From Achromobacter pulmonis (GTDB lineage Bacteria; Pseudomonadota; Gammaproteobacteria; Burkholderiales; Burkholderiaceae_B): a stretch of DNA of 64,000 nucleotides. Shown here in pieces: positions 18,971 through 27,525 of this stretch. The stretch covers positions 134,763 through 198,762 of the forward strand of contig NZ_POQS01000003.1 of the NCBI RefSeq assembly GCF_002885955.2. Direction: 5' to 3'. The translations under genes were made by a program, and so were the position numbers. Under the pieces are notes generated by a model. That model saw only the letters and a list, made by a program, of their open reading frames with translations. It did not search any database and had not been told where the DNA came from. Positions within the stretch are counted from its first letter, which is position 1; every line of letters begins with the position of its first letter.

Positions 18971-19746
18971 GCGCGCGCGCTCCCGGTTGCAAGGTCGGGC
19001 GCCTGCGGCGATGCGTCGGGCAGGCCGAAGCCGGCGCGCATGGCCGGGGTCTGGATGAGCTGCGCCGCCGTCTGGTAGATCCAGGCTTCATCGCGCCGCG
19101 ACTGCGGCAGGCCGAGGGTGAACTCGTCCTGGATACGTCCGGGCCCCGGCGCCATCATGATGATGCGGTCGGCCAGCCGAACGGCCTCCATCAGGTCGTG
19201 CGTAATCATCAGCACGGCGGTGCCGCTGTGCTCGACCTGCCGGCGCAGCATGGCGTAGAACTCGAGTTTCAGACCGATATCCAGGGCCGAGAAAGGCTCG
19301 TCGAGCAACAGCAGGTCGGGCGCCAGCGCCAGCGCGCGGCCCAGCGCCACGCGGCTTTGCATGCCGCCGGACAACTCGTGCGGATACTTGCGCAGGTCCT
19401 CTTCGGCCAGCCCGAGGCGGCCGGCCCATTCGATGGCGCGCTGCCGCCGCGCCGCGGCGGGCAGGCCCAGCGCCTTCAACCCCATGCCGATATTGCCGAC
19501 CACGTTCTTCCACGGCATGAGCCGCGGCTGCTGGAACATGCAGCCTATGCCCCGGAACCCGATATGCACCATGCCTTCGGAAGGCGCCAGCAGTCCGGCG
19601 ACGATATGCAGCAAGGTGCTCTTGCCGCAGCCCGACGGCCCCATCAGCGCCAGCGTCTCGCCCGCGCGCAGATCCAGCGCGATCCCTTCCAGGACCTCGG
19701 ACAGCCCGTAGCGCTGCGACAGTTCGCGGATGTGCAGCGCGCTCAT
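18967..19746 (-). CDS. Nitrate/sulfonate/taurine-type ABC transporter ATP-binding protein
   Basis: A 259-residue ABC ATPase of the SsuB/TauB/NrtD branch: Walker A GPSGCGKST near 35-43, Q loop FQQPRLMPW, signature LSGGMQSRV, Walker B LLLLDEPFSALD, and switch His in ITHDLMEAV. It starts within the permease stop (ATGA overlap at 19743) and its own stop overlaps the nnrS start. Together with the permease it should drive uptake of the ligand of the binding protein at 26443-27468. Confidence 0.92.
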   Translation of the reverse strand: MSALHIRELSQRYGLSEVLEGIALDLRAGETLALMGPSGCGKSTLLHIVAGLLAPSEGMVHIGFRGIGCMFQQPRLMPWKNVVGNIGMGLKALGLPAAARRQRAIEWAGRLGLAEEDLRKYPHELSGGMQSRVALGRALALAPDLLLLDEPFSALDIGLKLEFYAMLRRQVEHSGTAVLMITHDLMEAVRLADRIIMMAPGPGRIQDEFTLGLPQSRRDEAWIYQTAAQLIQTPAMRAGFGLPDASPQAPDLATGSARA

Positions 19747-20534
19747 GGATCGAGGCTGCGCCAGCGTTCGGCCATGCGCTTGAAGGGTTCCAGCAACAGG
19801 TATTCGGTCGTCAGCAGCAGCCCCAGCACGGCCACGACCCAGGCCATGGCGGCCGTGCTGTCGAGCTGCCCACGGGCCGCGCCCAGCGCCGCGCCGGTGC
19901 CGTCGGCCGCCGCCAGCAGTTCGGCCATCATCACCACTTTCCAGGAAGTGCCCAGCGCCGTGATCCAGGCCGGCAGCAGATACGAGGCCACGTGCGGCAA
20001 CTGCACGTCGGCCAGCACCGCCCACCACGGCAGGCGGTAAACCCGCGCCACGTCCATGAGCTGGTTGTCCAGCGTGCGCGCGCCCTGCATGGCGCCGGCG
20101 AACACGATGGGCAGGCAGGCGATGAACACGGTGAACACCGGCGTCGCATCGCCCACGCCGAACCACAGCATGGCCAGCACCAGCCAGGCGATGGGCGGCA
20201 TGCCCAGCAGCAGCGTGGCCAGCGGGCGCGACACCATCGCCGCCGTCAGCGAACGGCCCGCCAGCATGCCGAGCACGCTGCCCGCCAGCACCGCGCCGCC
20301 CAGCCCCGCCAGGCCCCGGCGCGCCGATATGGCCAGCTCCGGCACGGCCTCGCCCGCGGCCGTCATGGTCGCCAGCTTCATCATGGTCTCGGCCGGCCCC
20401 GGCAGGATCAGCGCGCCGTAATGCTGCGCCGCCAGTTCCCACAGGGCGCAGAACAGCAGCAGGCTGGCGATGGCGCCCCAGCCGCTCCAGAGATACGCCA
20501 GCACCGCGCCGCACGCGTCAAGCAAGCGGCGCAT
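19743..20534 (-). CDS. Nitrate/sulfonate/taurine-type ABC transporter permease
   Basis: A 263-residue BPD-type permease of the SsuC/TauC branch with about six helices and the EAA-type loop QLMDVARVYRLPWWAVLADVQLPHVASYLLPAW. I use ATG 20534 because it is followed directly by the typical short N-terminus and first helix; the extended frame upstream runs through the regulatory region. It faces away from the TonB receptor gene across a ~300-bp region carrying a Fur-like box. Its binding protein is not adjacent but lies on the other side of the receptor cassette. Confidence 0.88.
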   Translation of the reverse strand: MRRLLDACGAVLAYLWSGWGAIASLLLFCALWELAAQHYGALILPGPAETMMKLATMTAAGEAVPELAISARRGLAGLGGAVLAGSVLGMLAGRSLTAAMVSRPLATLLLGMPPIAWLVLAMLWFGVGDATPVFTVFIACLPIVFAGAMQGARTLDNQLMDVARVYRLPWWAVLADVQLPHVASYLLPAWITALGTSWKVVMMAELLAAADGTGAALGAARGQLDSTAAMAWVVAVLGLLLTTEYLLLEPFKRMAERWRSLDP

Positions 20535-20640
20535 GGCTGACCCGCGCGTGGCGCATCGGTAGATCCGGCATGGAAAGTCACTCCCTTGAAGGCCGCGAAT
20601 TCGATCCGCGAGTATCTGCGGCCCGGGAGCCCGGCCGTAA

Positions 20641-20652
20641 TGACAATTGTCA
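20641..20652. promoter_or_regulatory. Perfect 12-bp palindrome resembling the nearby Fur-like core
   Basis: TGACAATTGTCA is a perfect palindrome and differs at two symmetric positions from TGATAATTATCA, the core of both Fur-like boxes in this locus. It lies between the Fur-like box and the permease start, so it could be a second, weaker operator for the minus-strand unit or bind another regulator. Confidence 0.45.
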
Positions 20653-20706
20653 TCAACGGGCGGCCCGGCTCGCGAACCCGATGCGCCGCTTCGTCGAATT
20701 TTCAAT

Positions 20707-20725
20707 CTTGATAATTATCATTATC
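20707..20725. promoter_or_regulatory. Fur-like box between the ABC permease and the TonB receptor
   Basis: The minus strand reads GATAATGATAATTATCAAG, matching 15 of 19 positions of the Fur consensus, including the first 12 in a row. It holds the perfect palindrome TGATAATTATCA. It sits about 110 bp before the receptor ATG and 175 bp before the permease ATG, so it can control both directions. Confidence 0.8.
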
Positions 20726-20833
20726 GTTACCGATGCTGCGTTCGCACAATGGCCTCGCCACGCAGCCCTACGCACAACGGGTCACGCGGCTCTTCCCTAC
20801 CCATCACCGTAAACAGGAAAGCCCGGGGGGCCC

Positions 20834-23800
20834 ATGCACGTACCACATCGATTCACCGCCAGGACCTTGAGCTTGCTGCTTGCCGCGCTGGGCGCAACCA
20901 GCGTCCACGCGCTGCCGGCGCCCGCCCATCCGGAGGAAAAGCCGAAGGCGCAGCCAGACTCGGGCAAGAACAAGAACGTGCACGAGCTGCAGGAAGTGGT
21001 GGTCAAGGGCGATCGCACCGAGGACGAAACCGGGCACGACGACGTCTACGACAAGGACGTCTCGAATCTGTACGTGGACCGCCAGTACATGGAGCGCTAT
21101 CAGGGCGTCTCGGTAGGCGACGTGTTCGCCGGCATGAACGGCGTCTACAACACCGACAACCGCAACGGCTCGGCGTTGTTCCCGAACATACGCGGCCTAG
21201 CCGGCAACGGCCGCATCCCTGTCACGGTGGACGGCACCGAGCAGTCGCTGGACGTCTGGATGGCGCTGCGCGGCATCAACAATCGCAACTACGTGGACCC
21301 CAACCTGTTCCGCAGCATCACGGTGGAAAAAGGCCCGTCCCTGACCCGCGACATCAAGAGCGGCATCGGCGGCTCGGTGGCGATCCGCACCATCGAAGCC
21401 AAGGACATCATTCCCGAAGGGCGCAACTGGGGCCTGGAATTCAAGGCCAGCACCGCCAGCGGATCGGTCAAGGATACGTCCGATCCCTTCGATATCGTAG
21501 GCATGGACTACCGCGACATTCCCGGCGCCTTCTCAGCGGCGCCGCTAGGGGCTCAGGCGGGCGTGGGTTTCACGGTGGCGAGATCGGAATTGCGAGACCG
21601 CGGCGAAGTGTCGCGTTTCAATCTGCACGACCGCAAAGTATTCATCAGCGGCGCCTATCGGCACCCGGTATTCGACCTGATGCTGGCCTATAGCGACGCC
21701 GTTCGTGGCAACTACTTTGCAGGCACGCGAGGCGCTGAAAATTTCCGCTCAAAGCCGGTCCCCCCCGGTACTTCCCTGCCGCAGAACCTGTATCCCAATT
21801 TGGCCAGGCTGTATGCGCCTGGCCGCGAGGTTCCCTATACCAGCACCTCGGCTGAAAGTTTGCTGTTCAAGAACAACTGGCATCTGCCTCACAACCAGAA
21901 AATCAGTCTTGCATACACCCGCAACAGGCTGGCGTTCGGCGAGTTGCCGGCTTTGGCGTCGGATTTTTTGATGGGCTTGGTTGATGCATATGATTTCGAT
22001 ATCGCTAGTGTCAAATTTCGATACCCCTATCCTGCCACTCGCGTCGATCAAACCATCTATCGGTTGGGTTATACGTTCAGACCCGAAGGTTCGCGCTGGA
22101 TGGATCTGAAAGTGGCGCTCTGGCGCACCGTCAACGAGACCACGCGCTACCAGAACGGCGATACCACCTATCGGGTTTCTGAGAGCGATAATCCCTGGGA
22201 TATTTGGGTGCAGGCATGTGTGTTCGACCCCACCCGTTCAATGTGCAATGTCGCGCCGCCTGCCAAGAAGCCAAACACCGATGGCCGCTACAACATTTTC
22301 ATCGGCAATCAGCAGGACACCCGTTCAACCCGTACCGGGCTGGATCTGAGCAATCGCTTCCAGTTGACCGACAGCCTGGCGCTGACTGCGGCAGCAGACT
22401 GGCAATACGAACGCAAGACGGAATACCTGCCTGTGGATCAAGGCGGAGTAATGCTGGCCCTCAAGGCCTCTGTGGCGCTCGGCCCGGCCTCGGGCCGGCG
22501 CGAGGAGTACGGGGCGGGCCTGAATCTGGATTGGCAGGCCACCGAGAAGCTGCGCATCAGCACCGGGATACGCTATGGCAGCTATTGGAGCTTCGACGAC
22601 GAAACCGACCAGGCCCGGGCCAGGAAGAACCCAGACTGGGCCCGCAAACAGATCGTTACGAGCCAGCTCGTTTATCACCAGCAGCTGGCCAGCGACGAGG
22701 AACTGGCGAGGTACTCCCGAGCAGTGGAGGCGGGCGCGGACTCGATAGAGTACGAGGAATGGGAAAAATACCGAACCGCCAATCGATTCGCCGGTGCAAA
22801 TCCCAATCCTGATCTGGATACCGGGCTGCAATACTGGCTCGTCGAAACACCGGTCCCCCTTAGGAACGGCAAGGTCGACCGCTACGAAAACCCCTATTAC
22901 AACGGCCAGCTCGATCTGGACGCAACCACGGTAGCGCAAGGCGGCACGCATCGGAAGTACAAGGCCATGAAAAACGCCGCCGTCATGTACGGTCACCGCA
23001 TGCCCGCCGATCCCTGGAAGCGCCCCGATAAACGGCGCGGCCGCGCCTGGTCGTCGCAACTGGTGGCCTCGTACCAATTGGCCGAGCGCGCCCGCCTCTA
23101 TGGCCGGCTGGCCAGCACCGCTCGCTTTCCCAGCATCCTGGAAGTCGCCAATCGCGGTGTGTGGGGTGAATTTCCGGTCAAGACCAAGCCCGAGCGCAGC
23201 CAGGCCTGGGAAACAGGACTGGCCTACAACCTGGGCGGGCTGCTGCAAGCCGTGCCCCAGGCCGACGTCAAGCTTAGCTACTACCACAACAGCATACGCA
23301 ACTTCTACGACCGTACCGAAAGCATGAACGTCATCCAGTTCGATCGCAAGATCATGAGCGGGCTGGAGTTCCAAAGCCGGTTCGACAGTGGCCGCTTCTT
23401 CGGCAATCTGGGCGCCACCCTGCGGCTGCGCCAGGATATGTGCGATGCCGATTTCGCGGTGCAACTCGACCCCAGCTTCCACAGTTTCTCCACATGCATG
23501 CCTGGCGGCTTTCCAGGCAGCATGTCCTATTACGCACTGCAGCCTCGATATTCGATCAACCTGGACCTGGGGACGCGTCTGCTGGAGCGCAAGCTGAACC
23601 TGGGCGTGCGCATGCGCTATCACAGCCGCGCCGAGAACAAGAAGCTGGAACGTATTTCCCAGAGCGGGAGCGGCATATTGAACATGCGTCCCTACTACTG
23701 GGACCCGGTAATGCTGTTCGACCTGTATGCCGAATACAACTTCAGCCGCCGCGCCAGCGCGCGCCTGAGCGTGGAAAACCTGACCGATCTGTACTACCTC

Positions 23801-23872
23801 GACCCGCTTTCCAAGGTCGCGTCCCCGGGGCCGGGCCGCACCGTGCGGCTGGACGTGGCGCTGCGCTATTGA
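20834..23872 (+). CDS. TonB-dependent outer-membrane receptor, haem/hemophore type
   Basis: A 1012-residue receptor that would import a ligand across the outer membrane with TonB energy. It has a Sec signal ending near VHALPA, a TonB-box-like EVVVKG near residue 55-60, and a plug with GDVFAGMNGVYN, FPNIRGLAGNGRIPVTVDG and VEKGPSLTRDIKSGIGGSVAIRT, a pattern shared with HasR-like and HphR-like haem receptors. A 22-strand barrel ends in RLDVALRY. The large size points to long outer loops. The start ATG 20834 follows GGGGGG closely. It is the first gene of a three-gene unit with a secreted protein and a Slam exporter. Codons 270-460 look less GC-rich than their surroundings. Confidence 0.92.
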   Translation: MHVPHRFTARTLSLLLAALGATSVHALPAPAHPEEKPKAQPDSGKNKNVHELQEVVVKGDRTEDETGHDDVYDKDVSNLYVDRQYMERYQGVSVGDVFAGMNGVYNTDNRNGSALFPNIRGLAGNGRIPVTVDGTEQSLDVWMALRGINNRNYVDPNLFRSITVEKGPSLTRDIKSGIGGSVAIRTIEAKDIIPEGRNWGLEFKASTASGSVKDTSDPFDIVGMDYRDIPGAFSAAPLGAQAGVGFTVARSELRDRGEVSRFNLHDRKVFISGAYRHPVFDLMLAYSDAVRGNYFAGTRGAENFRSKPVPPGTSLPQNLYPNLARLYAPGREVPYTSTSAESLLFKNNWHLPHNQKISLAYTRNRLAFGELPALASDFLMGLVDAYDFDIASVKFRYPYPATRVDQTIYRLGYTFRPEGSRWMDLKVALWRTVNETTRYQNGDTTYRVSESDNPWDIWVQACVFDPTRSMCNVAPPAKKPNTDGRYNIFIGNQQDTRSTRTGLDLSNRFQLTDSLALTAAADWQYERKTEYLPVDQGGVMLALKASVALGPASGRREEYGAGLNLDWQATEKLRISTGIRYGSYWSFDDETDQARARKNPDWARKQIVTSQLVYHQQLASDEELARYSRAVEAGADSIEYEEWEKYRTANRFAGANPNPDLDTGLQYWLVETPVPLRNGKVDRYENPYYNGQLDLDATTVAQGGTHRKYKAMKNAAVMYGHRMPADPWKRPDKRRGRAWSSQLVASYQLAERARLYGRLASTARFPSILEVANRGVWGEFPVKTKPERSQAWETGLAYNLGGLLQAVPQADVKLSYYHNSIRNFYDRTESMNVIQFDRKIMSGLEFQSRFDSGRFFGNLGATLRLRQDMCDADFAVQLDPSFHSFSTCMPGGFPGSMSYYALQPRYSINLDLGTRLLERKLNLGVRMRYHSRAENKKLERISQSGSGILNMRPYYWDPVMLFDLYAEYNFSRRASARLSVENLTDLYYLDPLSKVASPGPGRTVRLDVALRY

Positions 23873-23882
23873 ACGTGTTTTT

Positions 23883-23904
23883 GCCGGTTTTCGTGAAAAC
23901 CGGC
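23883..23904 (+). other. Stem-loop between receptor and hemophilin-like genes
   Basis: A perfect 9-bp stem (GCCGGTTTT with AAAACCGGC) closes a 4-nt loop, 10 bp after the receptor stop. No T-tract follows on the plus strand, so it is more likely an mRNA-stability or partial-attenuation element than a full terminator. Confidence 0.7.
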
Positions 23905-23935
23905 GCCTTCCCACTCCTCTCTACGGAGAATCATC

Positions 23936-24823
23936 ATGAAGAAAACCCTTATCGCCACCGCCATCCTCGCCGTGGCCGCCTCGTCGGCGATGCACGCGCA
24001 AGCGGCCAACGTGCAGGGCGGCTCGTCGAATGGAACGATGGTCACCGTCGGCTACTCCAACTTCCCGCTCTTCATCACCACCCTCGGCTACACCGGGTTG
24101 AGCATGATGCGCACGGATGGCTGGCGCTCCTCCTACATCGACGTACATGGCGGACCGGTAAGCATCGTCGGAAGCCGGTCGGTGGCCAATAGCTCCGGTG
24201 CGTACTACGCGACCGTCCCCGTGTTTTCGTTCATCAAGGTCGCCCAGGTTTGGCACAGCACCCGCGATAGCGCGGCCAATGTCTACAGCATCCGCCAGGT
24301 GATGACCCCTTACTTGCCATTCTGGCCGCAATTCGGCGGCCTGGTCGTAGGCCAGGTCAAGGGCACCTCCAAGGGCAACGGCGTGTACTTCGGCGAATGG
24401 TCCAGGTCCGTTCCCTATCTCAACGCGGGCAACAGCACCGACCTGAACATGACCAGCGGCAGCCGCACCGTATGGTACGCGGGCGACAACGCCGTTACCC
24501 GCATGCCGACGCTGGTCGCCGCCAAGTATGACGTGACCGGCATCCGTCAGACCGGCGTGGGCGACAACATGCCGTACGCGCCCAAGCTGTACAAGGGTGT
24601 GCTCACCGCCAACTACAGCGGCGGCCGTGGCACGATCGATGGCGCCATCGCACGGGGCCGCGACCGTGTCGACTTCGCCGGCACCACCATTGCCTCCAAC
24701 GGCAAGTTCACCAAGGGTGGCGCGATCGAAGGCCGCTTCTACAACAACGCGGAGGCGCTGGCCGGCATCTACAAGGGCCAGACCGCCGCCGACCACGTCG
24801 CGTTCGGGGGCTCACGCCGTTAA
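23936..24823 (+). CDS. Secreted hemophilin-like (HphA/T11SS cargo) protein with TbpB-like C-terminal barrel
   Basis: A 295-residue exported protein. The signal peptide ends at HAQA (residue 23) with no lipobox Cys, so the mature protein should be soluble. Residues ~24-190 form a Gly/Tyr/Trp-rich N-domain; its only His residues are H71 (YIDVHGGP) and H107 (QVWHSTRD), which are candidate haem ligands. WYAGDNAVTRMPT leads into a C-terminal domain ~193-283 that looks like the 8-stranded transferrin-binding-protein-like barrel: GVLTANYSGGRGTIDG, FAGTTIASNGKF and the closing IEGRFYNNAEALAGIYKG. That domain is the recognition part for Slam exporters. GGAGA lies 6 nt before the ATG. Identity as a haem carrier is inferred from the family and neighbours; another ligand is possible. 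Confidence 0.82.
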   Translation: MKKTLIATAILAVAASSAMHAQAANVQGGSSNGTMVTVGYSNFPLFITTLGYTGLSMMRTDGWRSSYIDVHGGPVSIVGSRSVANSSGAYYATVPVFSFIKVAQVWHSTRDSAANVYSIRQVMTPYLPFWPQFGGLVVGQVKGTSKGNGVYFGEWSRSVPYLNAGNSTDLNMTSGSRTVWYAGDNAVTRMPTLVAAKYDVTGIRQTGVGDNMPYAPKLYKGVLTANYSGGRGTIDGAIARGRDRVDFAGTTIASNGKFTKGGAIEGRFYNNAEALAGIYKGQTAADHVAFGGSRR

Positions 24824-24869
24824 ACCCCAGGCCCACAACTGAAGCAACAGGAGGACGAGCACGGGCCTC

Positions 24870-24906
24870 GCGCCGCCGCACCGGAAACCGTCGGTTGCGG
24901 CGGCGC
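24870..24906 (+). other. Strong stem-loop between hemophilin-like and Slam genes
   Basis: An 11-bp perfect GC stem (24870-24880 with 24896-24906) with a further CCG/CGG pairing inside the loop. No T-tract follows. It would separate the secreted-protein cistron from the exporter cistron and could raise the cargo-to-exporter ratio. Confidence 0.7.
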
Positions 24907-24957
24907 ATAAAGGGCCTGCTGAACTTCGTACTCATTCCTTCCCCGGCCCGATACCCC

Positions 24958-26436
24958 ATGCACATGATTTTTCGCCGCGGCGCCGCGCTGTGCCTGCTGT
25001 TGACCTGCCTGCCCGCTGCGTATGCCAGCGACGACGATACCCGCTACCTGCTCGAACGGACACGCCGCGCGACCGAGCAGCGCGTGCGGCAATTCGGCGA
25101 GCCCGTTGCGCCGCCCGGCGCGGTGGTGCACGAAGGCAAGATCTACGAAGTGCAGACGAACCTGCAGGATCTGGAACCCGCCATCTATATCGCCTTGAAT
25201 ACCGGCCAGTGGGAACGGCTGGTCGAATTCGTCGGCCGTTATCGGCTGTTGCGCGACCATCGTCCGGCGCTGGTCGATATGGCCGAAGGGCTGCTGGCCC
25301 GCCAGGCTGGCGCCATCGCATTGGCGGTACGCCGGCTGCAGGCCGCGCACGCCGCCGATCCCGAGGACGCCCGCATCCGCCTGGAACTGGCGCGGCTGCT
25401 GTTCGAAGACAATCGCGATGCCGAGGCGCGCGCCATGTTCGAGCAGGTACAGCGCGGCATGCTGCCCGACTACGGCCGCATGCAGACGCAGCAGTACCTG
25501 TCCGCGCTGGGCGCCCGCGCCGGCTGGCATGGCGGCGTAGCGGTCGGCACGGGCTACGACAGCAACATCAATCAGGCCAACGGCGCCCGAACCTGCTTGA
25601 GCCGGTTCCTGAGCCTGTGCCTCAATGACCGCAAGATGCCGGACCCCATCGGTTCCAGCCTGGTGAACTATGAGCTTGTGCTGGAGCGCCGCGACAATCT
25701 GGCCGGCAACCACAACCTGCTGTTGCGGCCGATCAGCTACGGAACCTATTACCGCCGCGGCGACGCGGACGCCAGTTCGCTGGTCCGCAACTACAGCAGC
25801 GCCACCTCGGTGCTGTATCTGGGCTACCAGTACCTGGACGCGCGCAACAACATCAGCCTGCTGCCCTATGTGGAGCACTATTTCCGCGACGGCTGCACCT
25901 ATTATCTGGCCGGCGGGCTGCAATGGGAGTGGCGTCGCAGCCTCGCAAGAAAATGGCAGATGAACGTTCTGCTGGACGCGCGCCGCTTTCGTTATCGCGC
26001 GCGGGCGCGGTTCATCAACAGCGACTACAGCCAATACCAGGCCGGGTTGTCGGTCAGTTACCTGCCGCGGGCTTCGACCTCGATCACCGCCGGCGTGGAC
26101 GTGGTGCGCAAGGCGTTTGCGCTCAAGCCGGCCAGCGGCAAGGAAGTGGTGCTGCGCGCCGGCGTCTTTCATGCTTTCAGGGGCAAGCCCGGTTTCTACC
26201 TGAACGCGCAAGGCATTTTCCGCATCGGCCGTAATGACGCCTACGACGGATTCCTGGGGGGACGCCGAGGCGACCGGTTGCAGGTCTATCTGGTGACGCT
26301 GGGCGCCGAGGGCTGGAAGATAGGCGGCATGACGCCGGAGTTGCGGCTGCGGCGCAGCATCAATCGCAGCAATCCGGACTGGGCCTACAACTACGCCCAG
26401 AACGAAGTGGGGCTGACGCTGCGCCGCGTGTTCTGA
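24958..26436 (+). CDS. Slam-type outer-membrane exporter (DUF560, type XI secretion)
   Basis: A 492-residue outer-membrane protein. A Sec signal (MHMIFRRGAALCLLLTCLPAAYA) is followed by an N-terminal helical, TPR-like periplasmic domain to about residue 175 (DPEDARIRLELARLLFEDNRDAEARAMFEQV). A C-terminal DUF560 barrel with alternating aromatic strands follows (GVAVGTGYDSNINQANGA, LFLGYQYLDARNN-like repeats) and ends in NEVGLTLRRVF with a terminal Phe. Slam proteins move cargo with a TbpB-like barrel to the cell surface or outside, here the product of the gene just upstream. The ATG at 24958 is chosen because the signal peptide begins there; a TTG 63 nt upstream would add non-signal residues. 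Confidence 0.87.
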   Translation: MHMIFRRGAALCLLLTCLPAAYASDDDTRYLLERTRRATEQRVRQFGEPVAPPGAVVHEGKIYEVQTNLQDLEPAIYIALNTGQWERLVEFVGRYRLLRDHRPALVDMAEGLLARQAGAIALAVRRLQAAHAADPEDARIRLELARLLFEDNRDAEARAMFEQVQRGMLPDYGRMQTQQYLSALGARAGWHGGVAVGTGYDSNINQANGARTCLSRFLSLCLNDRKMPDPIGSSLVNYELVLERRDNLAGNHNLLLRPISYGTYYRRGDADASSLVRNYSSATSVLYLGYQYLDARNNISLLPYVEHYFRDGCTYYLAGGLQWEWRRSLARKWQMNVLLDARRFRYRARARFINSDYSQYQAGLSVSYLPRASTSITAGVDVVRKAFALKPASGKEVVLRAGVFHAFRGKPGFYLNAQGIFRIGRNDAYDGFLGGRRGDRLQVYLVTLGAEGWKIGGMTPELRLRRSINRSNPDWAYNYAQNEVGLTLRRVF

Positions 26437-26442
26437 GCCGCC

Positions 26443-27468
26443 TCAGCCGTAGAAATCCGCGGCGGGCAGCTTGCCGCCGATCAAGCCGGGCTGGACTTCA
26501 TGCACGCGCTGGAAGAAATACTCCAGTTCGGCGCGCACGCTGGCCGCGGCCATGGGCTTGTCGCGCGAGGCCTTCAAGGCGTCGGCCACGGCCTGCGGGG
26601 TCAGCATGCGGATATGTTTGGCGACCAGTTCGCCGCAGGCCTCGGGGTTTTCGAGGCACCAGGCCTGCGATGCGGCGTATTGCCGGTGCACCCGTTCGCA
26701 CAGTGCGGCATTGCCCAGCGCCTTGCCCAACGCCGCGAGTCCGGCCTGGGGAATGCGCGGTTCGCGTTTCAAGACCCTGCCCCATTCCGCGGACAGATCC
26801 AGGCCGCGATGCAGTTTGGGCGCCACGGCGGACATGGGCAGGGACTGCGTCTTGCGCAGCGCCATGGACACGGCGGGCTCGGGCAGCACCGCGTGGCTCA
26901 CGCGGCGCAGGACCAGCAGCTGGACCGCATCGAACGGGGTGGTGACGTAACGCAGCGAGAAGTCCTTCTGCGGGTCCAGCCCTTGCGCGCGCGCCAGCAC
27001 GCCGAAGAGGATATCGGGCATGTCGCCGCGAAACGGCACGGCGATTTCCTGGCCGCGAAAGTCGGCCAGCGAGCCCGCTTCGCCATTGCGCGTGACCAGC
27101 CACAATATTCCCCACACGGACACGTTCAACAGCCGCAGCGGCACGCCGCGGTTGTACAGGTTGGCGGCCACGTTGGTGGGCGAGGCGATGAAGTCGGCGC
27201 CGCCTTCCACCGCCCAGGCGCGCATCTGGTCGGGATTGGTCCAGAGCGCGAACTTGGGCGTCACGCCCTCTTCGGCCAGCGCGCCGGACTCGACCATGTG
27301 GATCAGGGGGAACGACACCGTGATCGGCGGCCCGGCCAGCACCAGCCGGTCCGTAGCGGCCGCGGCGCGCGCGCGCACGGCCGGCAGCGCCGCCAAGGCC
27401 GCCGCCGCCAGCAAGGCGCGCCGGCTGCGTGAAACGGGCAGTTCCTGATGTGAGTGTTGAGTATGCAT
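26443..27468 (-). CDS. NMT1/SsuA-type ABC substrate-binding protein with Tat-type signal
   Basis: A 341-residue solute receptor of the nitrate/sulfonate/taurine-thiamine-precursor group. The N-terminus [23 protein letters not shown] has a twin-arginine motif before a hydrophobic stretch, so export may use Tat. The mature part has PITVSFPLIHMVESGALAEEGV, GGADFIASPTNVAANLYNRG and TPQAVADALKASRDKP, typical of this fold. The gene converges on the Slam gene (6 bp between stops) and is preceded by its own Fur-like box. Its natural partners are the permease and ATPase at 18967-20534. The ligand is unknown; iron control argues against plain sulfonate uptake. Confidence 0.87.
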   Translation of the reverse strand: MHTQHSHQELPVSRSRRALLAAAALAALPAVRARAAAATDRLVLAGPPITVSFPLIHMVESGALAEEGVTPKFALWTNPDQMRAWAVEGGADFIASPTNVAANLYNRGVPLRLLNVSVWGILWLVTRNGEAGSLADFRGQEIAVPFRGDMPDILFGVLARAQGLDPQKDFSLRYVTTPFDAVQLLVLRRVSHAVLPEPAVSMALRKTQSLPMSAVAPKLHRGLDLSAEWGRVLKREPRIPQAGLAALGKALGNAALCERVHRQYAASQAWCLENPEACGELVAKHIRMLTPQAVADALKASRDKPMAAASVRAELEYFFQRVHEVQPGLIGGKLPAADFYG

Positions 27469-27525
27469 GCCGCAAAGCCCTCCGGTTGGTATCCAACCCG
27501 CAGTCTTTGTGCTTTGCGTTCAAAT

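Noticed and set aside
20570-20812. 80-codon plus-strand frame with a poly-Ile stretch before the receptor
   Set aside because: The hydrophobic run comes from the Fur-like box; there is no ribosome site and it lies in the regulatory region.
24895-24957. TTG start for the Slam gene with an extra 21 residues
   Set aside because: The extension lies over the GC hairpin and puts basic residues before the signal peptide. The strong AGGAGG at 24849 has no start codon at a usable distance.
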